Shown here: positions 29,900-45,080 of the stretch, in pieces
Position numbering within the stretch: position 1 is the stretch's first letter
Layout of the letters: each line of letters begins with the position of its first letter
DNA from: Epiperipatus broadwayi
Taxonomy: Eukaryota; Onychophora; Udeonychophora; Euonychophora; Peripatidae
NCBI GenBank assembly: GCA_028023455.1
Contig: JAQFVV010000558.1
Location: 318,684-382,683, forward strand
Reading direction: 5' to 3'
Length of the DNA stretch: 64,000 nt
Notes under the pieces: generated by a model
Databases searched by the model: none
What the model was told of the DNA's origin: nothing
The model's input: the letters and a program-made list of their open reading frames with translations, nothing else
Made by a program: the position numbers and the translations under genes

Positions 29900-32303
29900 T
29901 TATATTAGATACATATATGTGTGCTTATTATATATTGTACCACTATTGGATAGCGATACATATTGTAATTTTATTTATCATAAAATTGTAATGTCAAAAG
30001 AATATATAATTAGTTAAAGAAGTTTAAACAAAAATACTGTGGAATTATTTTATCAAGAAATTATTAAAATAAACTCATTTTAAAAAAAATAATTATAAAT
30101 GTTTAAGAAAAAGAAATATAATTCAGAAAGTTTAAAGAGAAATTAGAGGGGGAAGAAAATTTAACTTAGCAAAAATATAATTTAGAATAAATTAAGAAAG
30201 TGGTATTTAGAAAGTTAGTTTTATTAAAAGAGAATACAATTAGCCTGAAGGAATCTAACTTAGCAAATAATTAAACTATTACAGGGAAAAAAAAGAGAAA
30301 TCTTAAAACTAAAAAAAAAATTCTCTCTTTCCATTTATTTAAAAGAAAATAGGAAAATGCATGTGCTGATTTTAAAATACATTAAAATGTGTATATGCGT
30401 GTATGTATAAAAGGAAGTTGAATTAAAAAAATGAAAAATAAAGTTTGTAATATAAAAATTAAGTTAAATTCAAAGATAGCTACATAAACAATGGGAATTA
30501 TTAAAAAGTTATATCTTATCCTAAGAAAATTAATCTAATAAGGAATAAATTGTTTTTCTCTTCAGTAGTAAAAATTGTAATTATAAATATGTGACTTTTT
30601 TTGCATGCGTTAGTGAAGCTATAATTATATTATAAGGTGTAATAGGTCTGCTTAGCACTTTCGAGATTTAATGTTCGAATCTCATATTCATAGCTTTTGA
30701 ATGAAGACTGTTGTAATTTATTGTACACATATGCAAGTGAGATTGAATTTTTAATTAGTTAGTCCATTGTTTGGAGAGAGCAAAGTGTGCCTCTCTTCTA
30801 TTAATGGCACTGAGATCATTTGCTATGTAAAAAGCTTCTTTAATTTTTTTTTTGGCATCACTCATTTGCATATGTGTACAATAAATCATAACAGACTTCA
30901 TTCACAGAGCTATGAGTATGAGATTCGAACATTAAATCTTGAAAGTGGTAAGCAAACCTATTATACATTATAATATAATTATAGCTTCACTAACGCATGC
31001 GAAAAAAGTCACATATTTATAATTCTAATAACGAATGTGAACAGATAATGAGAATTTAATCAATAAATTTAATCAAAAGAATGTTAATCAAGCTGAACAA
31101 TAAGACTAATAATATATAAATGGACCTGGGAAAAAAGTCATCAAGAGATCAGATAATTTTTTAGTATTATTATTCCAGTGAGTACAAATAAATGTTATTT
31201 TAAGAATGCCAAAAAAAACATGAATTGTTAATAAAAAGTATACCATTGTGCTCCAGTCTCTGACCACCCTAGAATGTCTAAAGGTCTCCAATTAGCCGCA
31301 ATGAATATCTAACAACCTGAGCCATTTAAGCATTTGTCTGCTGGACTGAATTGCAGCAAGGAAACACTTTCATCCACAATCCAAATTTCAACCAGTTGGA
31401 AAAACCTGCATCATACCAGAAGAAGCACCCATATATCCAGAGAAACATTTAAAAATCTTATAGGTAGCAGCAATTTTTTTTATTTCCATTCCCATTGTAT
31501 CATTTGTATATTGTAGCCATTGCAATCTTTGAAGCCTCCAGAGTCAACTGAAATAAACTCTATAACCAGCATAAAAAGAACTATTTATGTGCACATTTTG
31601 TGTGATGAACAGTTATTGATAGAAATTTCTTAAACATACAAATACCTTATGGTAAAACATATGTGTGTGATAAAAGGTTTTAATGCTTGGTATTTATTTT
31701 TCTTTATGTTTATTGATAATATGTGTGCATGATATATAATATTATGTATTATTATTTTATTCAAGGAAGAAATGATAAATGAATTCACAAATTAGTTCTC
31801 AGTTAATGTTAAAACATTTAAATAAATTATTTTTGGAAATTAGTATTTGTCAGTCAATTCTTTTACTCATACCACTAATTAAAGCAGTTTATTATATTTG
31901 TTTTCCATTGAGCTAATTGGGATATTCAGGCACTGAGTTAACAGCTGTCATTCACGATATGTTAGTTAATTCTTGTAATTAACTGACGTACTTTGAATGA
32001 TAGGGCTTGAATTCAGCAGTTGAGAAGTTCTGCAATCTGGAAATGTGGCTGTAGGTTATATTTGTGTAACCTTAGTCTGGCTACAGGTATCTCTGGTATT
32101 GTGCTTCTTTACCTGAGGAATTGGGTGCTGTAATATTTAAATTGCAGCTGGCGTAGATTGAATTTATAATAAATAATTTGTATATTTTTATATATAAAAG
32201 GCAGTCAACAATATGTTTATAATGTTTTCAGAATTTTGTTTATATTAAAGAGTAAAAAATCTTATTCTATATTCTTTTTTTATTTAATCGCCCCCACCTG
32301 GTT

Positions 32304-32304
<1 letters not shown>
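29900..32304 (+). repeat. Dispersed family D, copy 2
   Basis: Begins near TATATATTGTACC (about 29,930), has the purine-rich part (30.05-30.56 kb), then a nested foldback (30,574-31,027), then the less A+T-rich middle part (31.26-31.57 kb). That middle part ends CTTATAGGTAGCA, with an AAGCCTCCAGAGTC word and AACTCTATAACCAG after it, and the GTCAATTCTTTTAC part follows at 31.85 kb. It closes in a (TA)n array. Same module order as 11.5-13.2 kb. Confidence 0.6.
30574..31027. mobile_element. Foldback (MITE-like) element with ~170-bp inverted arms
   Basis: Left arm about 30,574-30,744 and right arm about 30,858-31,027 are imperfect inverted copies (for example GCATGCGTTAGTGAAGCTA against TAGCTTCACTAACGCATGC). 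Both arms contain the Pol III B-box-like word GTTCGAATCTC (30,673-30,683; reverse at 30,920-30,930), suggesting that an inverted pair of tRNA-related units founded it. No coding capacity. Confidence 0.8.
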
Positions 32305-32357
<53 letters not shown>

Positions 32358-32405
32358 TTAAATACAAATAATTAAATATATATATATATATATATATATA
32401 TACTT
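32305..32405. repeat. Compound (TA)n microsatellite with inverted core
   Basis: TA runs at 32,305-32,350 and 32,376-32,402 around AATTAAATACAAATAATTAAA. The latter is partly mirrored by TTTAATTATTTGTATTT just to the right. Confidence 0.85.
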
Positions 32406-33189
32406 TACATTTAATTATTTGTATTTTGTTAAATGATTCAAACATTTTATATTAATTAGACATACATGTGTGTCCAAAAAGATATATTTTTATTTATTAT
32501 TGCTTACAATTTATATATTTATAAACTATAATTTATAAACTGTTATTGAATGATGATCTAACTTGCCAATCTATGAAAATATCTGATATTTGTAGATTAA
32601 AATCAGAATCATTTATTTGTATTCTACTTTTAGATCTTGAATTTCACTTTTTTATTATTACTAATCAATAAATGTATTAATTAATATTTTAAATTATTCC
32701 AGATAAATTATATAATTAAAAAATAGTTTAAGTAGTATAGTTTCTCTTAATCACAATAAACAGTGTTTTATAATCCTAATGTTAGTTCAGACTATTGGTA
32801 AATGTGGGACATACACACACATATATGTAATTATGAAAACTATTATTAATATAATTGTAATAAACTTTGAGCATATATAGATATGTTTTTGAGATATAAA
32901 ATAATAAATTCTCCCAGTTTTATTTATCTTAATACATTTTTGGTGCTAAACACCATAATCACTGTTTTGTGATAACTTAATAATATTCAAAAATGTTTAA
33001 TTTATAAATTTCCAATAATTATATGGTTGAATGCTATAAGATGTTTTGTTGATGATGTTGTTATTTGCAATATATCATGCCTTTTTATATATTTTTATAT
33101 GTATAGCCAACATTTATTACAAATATATAATGCTAGGGAGATATATAGTATAAAACACACACATATATATCAGTATTACATATTTTATA
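32406..33189. other. A+T-rich non-coding DNA
   Basis: No feature beyond short TA and CA tracts. Confidence 0.5.
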
Positions 33190-34620
33190 ATTTGAAAATA
33201 TAAAATCAAATTTATTAAAAAAAGAGAAATGAAAGATAGTTTGAAAAAGAAAAAGGATATTTGCTAAAATAGAATTAAAATAAAAGATTATGTAATTCTT
33301 TTAGAACAATGCCATTTATTAAGAATAGGATGGAAAAATAAAATCTTAGTGAAAAATCTAAAATAAAAATGATTTAAAACCTGCTCTCTTTCTCTATGTT
33401 TTTTTTTTTAAAATCGAAATAAATTAAAAGAATAAATGTCTAAAAATAATAATTGTGAAAAATCAGATTAAAAATTAATTAGTAAAAGAAAAATTTTGGA
33501 ATGCAATTAAGTTTGAAAGATTACTGGCTAATAAAAAATAAACTAATAATTGAATTAATTAAAAAACCATGAAAACTATCTCATCAGCATAAAAGCAATA
33601 AGATAGTAAATTAATCTAGAAATATGATTATATTAAAGAAAAATGTAAAAATTAATTTAACAATAGATCTAAGTTATGATAAAAATTAAAACTCTGATAA
33701 GGAAATAAACAGTGGGAGAGTGGATGTAGAAAAGTACAGCCCAGATATTATTACTAGTTTTGAGTTTGTACTCAGATTCACAAGAGATTCATTCAGAGTC
33801 ATTTAGGCATACAGAAATTTAGATATTCAAATATTTAAGTGTAGTAAAAAGCCAGTTTTTACTGCCATGGATGATATCAATGCAGAAGCCACAAAAAGTA
33901 TCAACATGTATTGCTAGAGTGTTGTAGAAGTGTTTAATTGAGCTCCATACCTGAGCCCCCAACCTCATTAATTGTCTCACTTGAAACCAATACCTAAAAC
34001 TAGTGCCTAACCAGTGAAATAGACACTGCTCCATACTATTTCTCTTTCTCTCATTGTTAATCAAAAGAATGGACAGGAAAGCATGAACCCATTGATGGAT
34101 ACCAAAAGGCCAACTGGTTAGAAAATCCAAACCAATGAAAACCAAACCAATGGAATTGTGTCATCTTAATATCACAAAAATTCTAGGTAAATATACTTTT
34201 CAATAATAAGTGTCTAGATACTTTATTTTTAAATGAACTTTAAGAAGGACAATCAGAAAATTTAGCTTTCAATGTACTTAGTTATATTTTCTATGTGTAA
34301 AGTGTTATATGATTAATTGTTATTTGGTCTATGATCTCATGTTAAGTAAAATGCACTGGAACCCCTCATAAAAATAGGAGTTAGCTTGGAATATTTCAAG
34401 CACTGGATTTGTGTGTGTGTGTCATACAAGCATATAACATAAGGTCAGCTGTTGCCTGAGTTTGAAAATCTTTTGAATGGCAAGTTTTGTTCCAGCAGTT
34501 GAGAGGTTCTATAACCAGGAAATATGCTCAAACTGTGCATTTGTATAGCCTCAATCTGGCTATATTTATCATTGATGGTTAATCTATCTATGGTATTCTA
34601 TGCATCTGCTTGAAATTCCA
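33190..34620 (+). repeat. Dispersed family D, copy 3
   Basis: The purine-rich part (33.19-33.72 kb) is followed by a less A+T-rich part (33.72-34.17 kb) with AACTGGTTAGAAA and AATTCTAGGTAAATA. A part with TTCCAGCAGTTGAGAGGTTCT (compare TTCAGCAGTTGAGAAGTTCT at 32.01 kb) follows. A 108-codon minus-strand frame (33,819-34,145) lies wholly in this repeat and has no recognisable family, so it is not called as a gene. Confidence 0.55.
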
Positions 34621-34805
34621 ATCCATTGCCACAGTTGTCACAGAAGAAAAAATAATCACAAAATATAAATAATATGAAAATGTAATAAATAATAGATGTT
34701 AATAAATAAAATTATAAATATTAGAAGATATTATTAAATATATAACATTCTAAATATAATAAAACTAAGTATAAAGAATAAATGTGTATTAAGCTTGATA
34801 ACCAG

Positions 34806-36989
<2,184 letters not shown>

Positions 36990-39050
36990 GATTTAAATTG
37001 TATTTCTATCAGTGTTCTGTTATTTATTAACAATGCAATTTCAAATTTCTTTGGATTTGTATAGAAAGTTGTGTGTCAGTTAATGAGTACATGGTTGGTG
37101 TGGGTGTTAATGAGGATCTTTTATGGTTACAGTTGAATTTAGGCTAGTTTGTTGGGATCATGTTAGTTCATTTGTCTCCTGTTTCTAAGCATATTGACTT
37201 TCTTAAGAGTTGAGATTTTACTTGCTAATTCACCCATGAAAATTTGTGTGGCTTGATTGTGAGCTTGGCATGTTTCTTCAAGACCTTTAGGCAGTGTTTT
37301 CCTAGTTGGTGTTGCAGTGGGTTGTTTAGGGGTTGGCAAAAATATAAGAAAATGCAATTTTGGAATTGTTGGCTTTTAACTGCTATAGCCTGTTCAAATG
37401 TGGTAATATGGTGGTAAAATATGGTATTTGTTAAATATAGATGTGTCAAATGTTAGATGTTATGATCTCTGTGAAGTCATGTATTTTTTGTTAAGCTGGG
37501 TAGCATGTCCTTTGATCTGAGTTGATCATAAAATTTGGCTCATGTAATGAAATTCTAAACCTACAGGTGAATAATTTTAATAGAGTATCAGTTGGTCTAG
37601 TAATATGTCTGGATATGAGATAACCCATATCAGCCATGGTATCCTTATTTTGTTATGATGTTTTGGGATATTGAGTATATTTATCTTGAGTTGATAGGCA
37701 TGAGTCAATGGTTTTATTGTGAGTGAGATCCATTGGTACAAGATCTCCTGGTGAGGGACTGACCATTATGTTTGTTATTGGCAGTGCTTTGTGTTTTATC
37801 TCTCTTTGCATGTTAGTTCTTTTTTTCTTGACTATTTAGTGGTTTGACCTCTGTTGAAGTCAGTTCAAGGAGCAGGAAGCATGGTGTGAGTGCCTTCATA
37901 ATGAAAGTTGAAGTATTATTTTCTAATGTTCAGAACATTTGTCTCAATGGTGTTGGTTGTCTGATTGGAGTTGTTTGACATGATTCATCTTAGTGTCTCT
38001 TGTGATTACTGGACTGTGTTGTGAATTAGGCAACTCACATGGATGTTTATGTACCATTTGGGTGGGTATTGAATTGGTGGCATGTACATTGTTTGACTTA
38101 TTTTTTATGCAGTTAGTTTTTTTTGCAATTTAAACTATGAAGGGGGGAGTAAGTGGTTTGTCAGGTTGAAAACAAGTTTGAACTATGTTTTTAACATTTG
38201 AGTCCATGGTAACTATGTTTGTGTGGTTGTTATCTTTAGTATTACTGTTGTTGGGTTGACTATACATTAGTTGTGTTTATGGACTCTGACTAATATTGCA
38301 TTGTGTGGCAGGATGGCTACACTGTCTGCATGAATAACATTATGGGTTTAATCATCTTATAAAGAGGCAGATTGTGGTATTCTGATCGGCTATTAGAGAA
38401 GAAATCTTGTTAAGATTTATATATGCATGTAAGCTGAGCTAAAATTTGAAGTTATTGCTGTAGATGAATACTAATGTGTCACTAACATGTACTGGTTGAA
38501 ATACAAGGACATTACCAAATGGTTCTATCATGTTTTGGGAATCATTGGTGTCATATCCAAGTTAAGCATTTTGATTTTTGGAAAAGGGCCTTCTGATTAT
38601 CTTGAAAGAATTCTAGATATCTACTGAACTCAAGGAAAACAATATAGTGAAATATTTGCATCTGTGGCTGATAATATGATTCACTGAAGGAGAAAAAATC
38701 TTCTGAAAGACATATAATTCCTTTAGTATATTTTTATTGAATATGTCATTAATTGATTCCAATTCATTAGTATTCCAAAGCATGGGTGCAGTGAGTTGAT
38801 TTTTTTGTGTCTGTAACTGGAGATATCATTTGCATTAATTATTTGCAAGAAAAAAAATAGTGTTGGCTGATTTTGATTAGCATTGATTATTTGCAACTTA
38901 TGGTTTGCAGCATTGGCATAGATTTTGCTAAATTCTGAAATATGTGATGGAATAGAGATTGTATTGGCATTATTCACATGGCTTGGTGTTTGCTATTTTG
39001 ATGAACATTTCTACTGAGCATAAGTTTATCTTGTTGAACATTTTGAGCAG
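36990..39050 (-). pseudogene. Strand-asymmetric island, possible decayed gag-like coding region
   Basis: The plus strand is conspicuously G+T rich and less A+T rich than its flanks, so the minus strand is A+C rich. Minus frames give Pro/Thr/Asn/Gln-rich protein pieces (LPTPKQPTATPTRKTLPKG at 37.16-37.36 kb; YMPPIQYPPKW near 38.06 kb), the style of a retroelement gag or nucleocapsid region. Stops and frameshifts are frequent. No protease, RT or integrase motif was found. It could instead be a diverged host exon or a compositional oddity. Confidence 0.3.
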
Positions 39051-40399
39051 TTAATTGCTTTTTTCAAGAAAAATAGTTTTAAACAGTTCACTTATATAAA
39101 CTATTTACTAATCAAAGGTGAAGTAAAAAAAAACTAGTATTTTATTTATTATTAATGTATATTTGATTTTTATTTTATGAACTGTGCATTTTTGCATTTT
39201 GGTGATTTTATTGAGTTCAAACTGGACACATGTAAAATAGCAATCTAGAAATGGCAAGGTTTACTGTGAAACTACTCTAAGTATGCCTTAAAAACATTTT
39301 TTTATTATAATCATGGATATTTATAACATGTATATATATGTATTGGTTGACTATGATTACATTTATAAAATTTTAATATACATATTAGTATATGAATTAA
39401 AATTTTTAAACAAAAAATATTATGTAAATACCCAAATATTACTGAAGAAATATTAAATGCAAATTTATTTAAGTTTTATTTTTAAATTTTTAGCCAAGTG
39501 CACTTCATTTCAAACCCCATTAGTTCTAGCAATTCAATGATGTAAAAAGTCCAGACCATTTTCTTTAATTACATATGTATATTTTAAACAATATTCAATT
39601 ATTCAATGATATAGAGGCATATAACTATTAAGCCTTTACATCGTTTGCAACTAACATTATTAAATTTAACAAACATTCTATTCAAATCATCTAATATTAA
39701 TGTAGGTGCATGATTGACTAATCATATACAACAATTGAAATGGAAAGAATTTTGACTTGAAAGGAGGTGAAAGGTGTTCATAAATTGTCAAATGATCTAA
39801 TTTTAGATTATAAGAATTCATTAATTGGCCTTTTTATTGTTCCAATTTATAAATAAAATAATATGTAAATTTCCAATTATTATTGAAAAAATGTTAAATA
39901 TATTCATCATCATTAAAAAAGCCATATGGTGTGGTTTCTCAGAAATTGATAAGAAGTTTGAGTGCCAGAAATGATCCTGGAACATCATGATCTGTGCCAA
40001 ACTGTGCAGAGTACACATCCTGATAAGAAATTAAAAAACTATATACTAGAATGTATTCATCTAATATACTGATAATTTTAAACTAGGCTAAAGATGAGTA
40101 CAAAATCAGTAACAAGATATTACTTAGTATAATTGAATTTTTAGGGTTATTATAGATAATATAGTGAGAATTCATTCATAATATAGTAATTAAATGACTT
40201 TTAATGTAGAAAAAGTAATCTCAGGTGCCGCATAGCACAATAGCAATGATTTATAAAAATAAAATAAATAGACTCCAAATATAAAAATGTTACAATTGTT
40301 AGTGATTAATCAGTAAATCACTCTTGATAATTGATATTAAATAATGTCTATCATAATTAATGATACAATAAGTCTTATAAATTTAGAACCTACATATCA
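39051..40399. other. A+T-rich non-coding DNA
   Basis: No recognised feature. Confidence 0.5.
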
Positions 40400-40700
40400 G
40401 AATGTTTTTCTTTAGATATCAAACTGAAACATTCTGAAAATAAACTTCATTTGTTAAGATAAATGATCTCATTTATCAAAGTAAAGGTCAATTAATGTTT
40501 GAAGTTGATTTGTGTAAATTAGTCATTAATTAAAACTTCATCTAGTTGAACTCTTCTTATTCATTTTATAAAATGTGTTATAATGAAATTTTTGACTATT
40601 AGTGTTAATGCTAAAAAGAAAATTAAATGCAATATAAATGTTTTTGTTTTATAACTCTAGAGGGCACTGTTACTGGCAGTAAAATATTTTCATATTTTAA
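40400..40700. repeat. Repeat G, left part of copy 1
   Basis: Resembles 46,170-46,400 in the same orientation (shared order of GTCAATTAAT-TTTG, TCATTAATTAAAACTT-like, CATTTTATAAA and TTAAAAAG-type words). With 42,660-43,000 it flanks the LINE. Confidence 0.5.
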
Positions 40701-40751
40701 TAAGATGGCACAGAAGAGAGATTTTCTGAATAGTTGGAGTAATACAATTAA

Positions 40752-42660
40752 ATGAATGGGTAAGAATCATAGAAATTTAAGTAATTATAGACTGATAGTG
40801 CTATGTCAGTCTTATATAAAATTTTCTCATATATATGGTGGCTGCAAAGGTAACAAAATGGATGGAAGAAAATAATATAGTGGGAGAAATGCAAGGAAGC
40901 TTTCGAACTGATATGCACATAGGAAATAGTTTATTTGTAGTTACACAGATTATAGATAGGAGTAGAAATACAGATACACTTATATATGGTTTTTATAGAT
41001 ATAGAGAATGCATATCATAGAGTAAATAGAAATATATTAAGGGTAAGTTTAGTAAATTTGGAATGGATGGAGCTTTAGTGGATCTTATTAAAAAATTTGA
41101 AATGGATAGAGCTTTAGTGGATCTTATTAAAAGATTGTATGAAGTAATTATTATATGTATCAATTAGGGAATATAGAATCAGTTAAAGTTAAAAATGGTG
41201 TGGGACTAAGGCAAGGATGCTCTACATCACCTATTTTGTTTTTATTGTACTTGAAAAAAATGGAGAGAGCCATAGAAGGATTAGAAAGAGGGATAGAGAT
41301 ACCATTAATAGGGGCCAAGGGAGTATATACATGATCAGGTCTTTTATTTGTGGATAATGTCTTCTTGTGAACAAAATGAAGTGAAGATATGTGCAAGGGT
41401 AGGTAAAGGGATGGGGATTAAATTTAGTGAAGAAAAATAAAAAGTAATGATGATTAATACTGGGGAAAGAAAAGACAATGAATTTTGTAATTGTGGGATA
41501 TAAAGTTAAGTGTGGTGAATATGTATAACCATTTAGAAATCATCTTAAGTAATCAGAGAAATTTCTTGAATGAGCAGGAAAAAAATTGATAAATGAAGCA
41601 AAGAAAAAAGGTAATGATATAGCAATCAACAGTGTTTTCATATAATAAATATGATGTAGCTAGAATTGTATGAAAGGGAGTGGCAGTAGCAGGGTTAACA
41701 TATGGTAATGATGTGTTATGTTTTAGTAAAGGCATGTTAGATTACTGAGAAAAAGTATGAGGAAAAGTTGAAAGACATGCATTAGATGAAGATGTGTTGA
41801 TGGCAAAGGATGCAATTCAAGGAGAAATGAGATGGTCAAGTTTTCACATGAGAGATGCAAAAGGTAAAATAAAAATGTTCAGTAGATTGCAGTTTATGGA
41901 TAATAAGAAAATAACCAAAATAGTATTTAATTGGGTTATGAGTAAAGGGCAGATGACAAGATGGGTGAGAAAGATAATAAGGTATGCAGAAGAATTGGAT
42001 AAAGAATTTATGTCAATATAAAAAGGTGGGATGATTGTGTTAGAAGAATTGTTGAGTGTTATAGTAGCAAGGAATTGGATAGAAGACTAAATAAATTAAT
42101 AAAGAATAGGGATTTGGAGAGATGCAGAACTAGTATGGAGAGTAAAAAGAGTTTAAATATATATAGAGGTAAATAGAATACTGGGTGCGAGTTAATTTAT
42201 GATAATAGCAAAGAAAGTAGTTTATTGTTTAAGGGTCAAACAGGATCTTTAGCAACAAGAGAATATACACATAAATTGGAAAAATATGGGTGATTTAGTT
42301 TGCAAGTTACATAAGGAAGGCATAGAAAATATTAGGCATTTGTTAACTGAATGTAAATGCCTGCACCAGAAAGAGTACAAATAATGAAGTTGTGGGAGAA
42401 TAAATATAAACAAAGTGATCACATTCAAAAGTGGGTTCTTTGATTTTTACGCTGGGTTTAAAAAAAGATAAAGGCCATGGAGTTGACAAAGACTATGTTG
42501 TGAAAATGAGATGGAATAGATTAAAGAAGAATGTGGGAATAGTTAGGGTAGGGAATGGAAAGGGAAGGTAAAGTGGCTAACAGGTTTCTCTGGACTTGGT
42601 AGCTGAAAGATTCTTTAATCCAAAAAAGGAGATGTTACAGTGCATATCATCTCATCATCA
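40752..42660 (+). pseudogene. LINE (non-LTR retrotransposon) reverse transcriptase pseudogene
   Basis: RT landmarks occur in order, spread over shifting frames: NYRLIVLCQSYIKF near 40.79 kb; ENNIVGEMQGSFRTD at 40.87 kb; motif A region FIDIENAYHRVNRNIL at 41.0 kb (the usual AYDRV has become AYHRV); GVGLRQGCSTSPILF at 41.2 kb (RQGC-SP box); and a decayed catalytic box LLFVDN at 41.35 kb where FADD is expected. Downstream, EMRWSSFHMRDAKGKIK (41.83 kb) and ENIRHLLTECKC (42.33 kb) fit the C-terminal region of animal LINEs. RT would copy element RNA at the target nick; here at least three frameshifts, stops and catalytic losses make it dead. A ~42-bp tandem duplication is present at 41.06-41.13 kb. 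The 3' end is near the CTCATCATCATTTAAC word at 42.65 kb. The clade (CR1/L2/RTE side) is not determined. Confidence 0.85.
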
Positions 42661-43000
42661 TTTAACTCTAATCAGTGAAGTTTTACATTCAAATTTATTA
42701 CAATATTGCATTTCAATATGCATAAACACATACTGTACATTTGTATTCACATGTATGCACACAATAACTGTATTAAAAATACAGAGAATGATGGACAAAA
42801 AAATTATTTTAATTGTTTTCATAGAAAGATTAAAAAATTATATATTTAAAAAATTTGCCCTTTTTCCTTCATGGAAATGTTTTTATATTATATTTTTTAC
42901 AGGCAATTTTTATAACAAAAATTATCCATTCCTGCACAATAATAATTTGTTTGCAAAGTACTTAGCAAATAAAATATTTTTTTTTTGTAATAAATTTGTC
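42661..43000. repeat. Repeat G, right part of copy 1
   Basis: Similar to 46,775-46,865 and 47,145-47,320. Shared words include CATAGAAAGATTAAAAAATT, GGAAATGTTTTT-ATTATATTTTT and AAAATTATC. A 153-codon frame here (42,596-43,057) overlaps the LINE 3' end and is not supported as a gene. Confidence 0.6.
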
Positions 43001-43490
43001 TTTAATCTCATTTTTACTTGTTATATGTATTATAATTTTTATATGACTGTATTTTAATTTGTTTTCTTAATTTGTATTATTACTTTATATTTTAACTATT
43101 TACTGTTTATTTTACATCTTACTTTTTATTTCTTTTTTGTTTTAGAGTTATATTTGAAACTTAAAATAGATTAAATTGATAACTGAAAATCTAAATGCTT
43201 TTTTTTAAATGTAAACAGATTTTATTTTAAACGATCTTTCTTGGTGAGAGTCAATTGGTCATTTTTCAAAGTTATATTTCTGCTTTAAAAGTTGTCAAAT
43301 GTATCATCTGAAAATTAAAAAAAAAAAAACAAGTCAAATTTATAATAAATAAATATTATTGAAATTCTAATGTAACAAAGTTTATTTAATAAGAAGATAA
43401 TGTTAAGAATAAGTTTCAGTAAGACCATTATAATCTTACAATTTTGTTTGCATGTAAAGTTTAAGTTTTAGTTATAATTGTTCAATCAGA
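43001..43490. other. A+T-rich non-coding DNA
   Basis: Homopolymer-rich, nothing recognised. Confidence 0.5.
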
Positions 43491-43494
43491 AGGC

Positions 43495-43775
43495 AATCAG
43501 TCTTAGACATGCTCTGTTCAATCATGTTGATAACTCGATGTTATAGTAAGTATGCAGGACATTCTCAAACCCAAAAGCAAGATAGAGAGTTTTTTAAGAT
43601 AATCACAGATTAACATGAATTATTATTAATTATTTGAAAACAACATTATGGAAAATTTTATGTTTGATCGTTATTAAGAATTGCATTTAGGTACAAAGAT
43701 AAGAAAGTCATTCTTATCTGTTAACAGTCTCTATCTTGCATTTGGGTTTGAGAGTATCTTGTTATACTCGCTATA
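43495..43775. mobile_element. Foldback element of family E
   Basis: GGACATTCTCAAACCCAAA-GCAAGATAGAG at about 43,557-43,586 is inverted at 43,728-43,757. Related single copies occur at 53,090-53,200 and 53,405-53,500 (shared ATGCAGGA-A-T-TCAAA words). Non-coding. Confidence 0.7.
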
Positions 43776-45080
43776 ATATTGGTGAATTAGTAACATGAAT
43801 GGATAGTGTGTGTTAAAGGTTTATTACTTTCTGATTAAAGAAGTACCAATGAACACTGCACTTATAAATTATATTGTTATTAAATTGATTCTAAAATTAT
43901 TATAATATTTTATAATTTTGTTTTCTGCATGTAAAATGTTTCCATAAAAAGATATAATTGTAAAGATAGTTTTTATGCTTATAAAGTATTCAATAATATG
44001 CAGCATGTGAAGAAGTATAAAAATAGTTTGGAAATAATGTAAAATGTATTAGAATTTTAAAAAGAAATAATATTGTTTAACGGTTTGATTATCTTTTTTT
44101 CAAGATGTCTTAATATTTTTACTTTTTATTTATTAGTAAAACATGTTAGGGTATTGGTTTGAATAACATTATAAAAGAAAACTTATTATATTGGTGGTGA
44201 TGAAGAGAATATAAATAAAATTAGTGATATTATTTTAAAAATGCAAAGAATTTAAGTGTGGAAATAATTTGTTAATTTGAGTAGATAAAAAGCACAAATT
44301 ATAAAGTTTTTTTAAAAATATTCTTCCTTAAAATGAAAACATAAACCTTACAGGTATTGTATGTCATTATAAAAAAAGAAATGCTGCACATGATATTTTT
44401 GGAAAAATATTTAAAAGATATTCATAATCTCTGTTGCCATAGCTGAAGATATACAGCATGCCCATAAATTATCTATGTCGTAATGAACCTTATAATTCTT
44501 TTGATTGTAAGAATTGTCTTGTAATAGTCTTTAATAACCAATAGCATGCCAAAATGTTTAAGAAATTAGACTATTATAATACAGATATTATGTTGTTATT
44601 AGCAATTTTCTTTATTTTATTCTGGAGCCATCTATTGTAAACTTGACTAATCAATGGGTATTATATAGCAGTGCTTTTTGAATTTAAAGCTATTAGTTTA
44701 CTAGTACAATACAGACTAAAATATAGCTTCTGAATGAGAGAGGCATTAAATCCAAGTTCTCATTTATGAAGATAATATATGAGAAATTATTGCTAGATAT
44801 CAATTTAAAAGCAGTGCAATTTAATATCAATTGATTACTTATATCTGAATTAGATGGCAGTAAGTAAATTGCTTCTGACAGCATATGCTAGATATAAACA
44901 AAATACCATCATGTGAAGTTTATTCAATCTTAACAGCTTTTTATACTGTTGGCAGTTGGCAATTAATGAAAAATTAATAAGAAGTGGAAAATAAGAGGAG
45001 GAGAAGGAATAGAAGAAGAAAAAACAAGGAGAAGAAAAAGAAAAGAAGGAAAAGGAGAAAAACTAAGAAGGAGAATGAAG
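43776..45080. other. A+T-rich DNA with a purine-rich GAA/AAG tract
   Basis: A strongly purine-rich tract at 44,980-45,090 gives a Lys/Arg frame that is low complexity. No gene is supported. Confidence 0.5.

Noticed and set aside
33819-34145. 108-codon minus frame with Trp/His content
   Set aside because: Lies wholly in dispersed family D, whose other copies do not keep the frame; no recognised motif.
41160-41396. Minus-strand 78-codon frame
   Set aside because: Antisense shadow of the LINE reverse transcriptase RQGC-SP region.
42596-43057. Longest non-PLE frame on the plus strand (153 codons)
   Set aside because: Its start lies in the LINE 3' end and the rest is A+T-rich repeat G sequence with no domain. 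Length is explained by low stop density in a TTT/ATT-rich frame.
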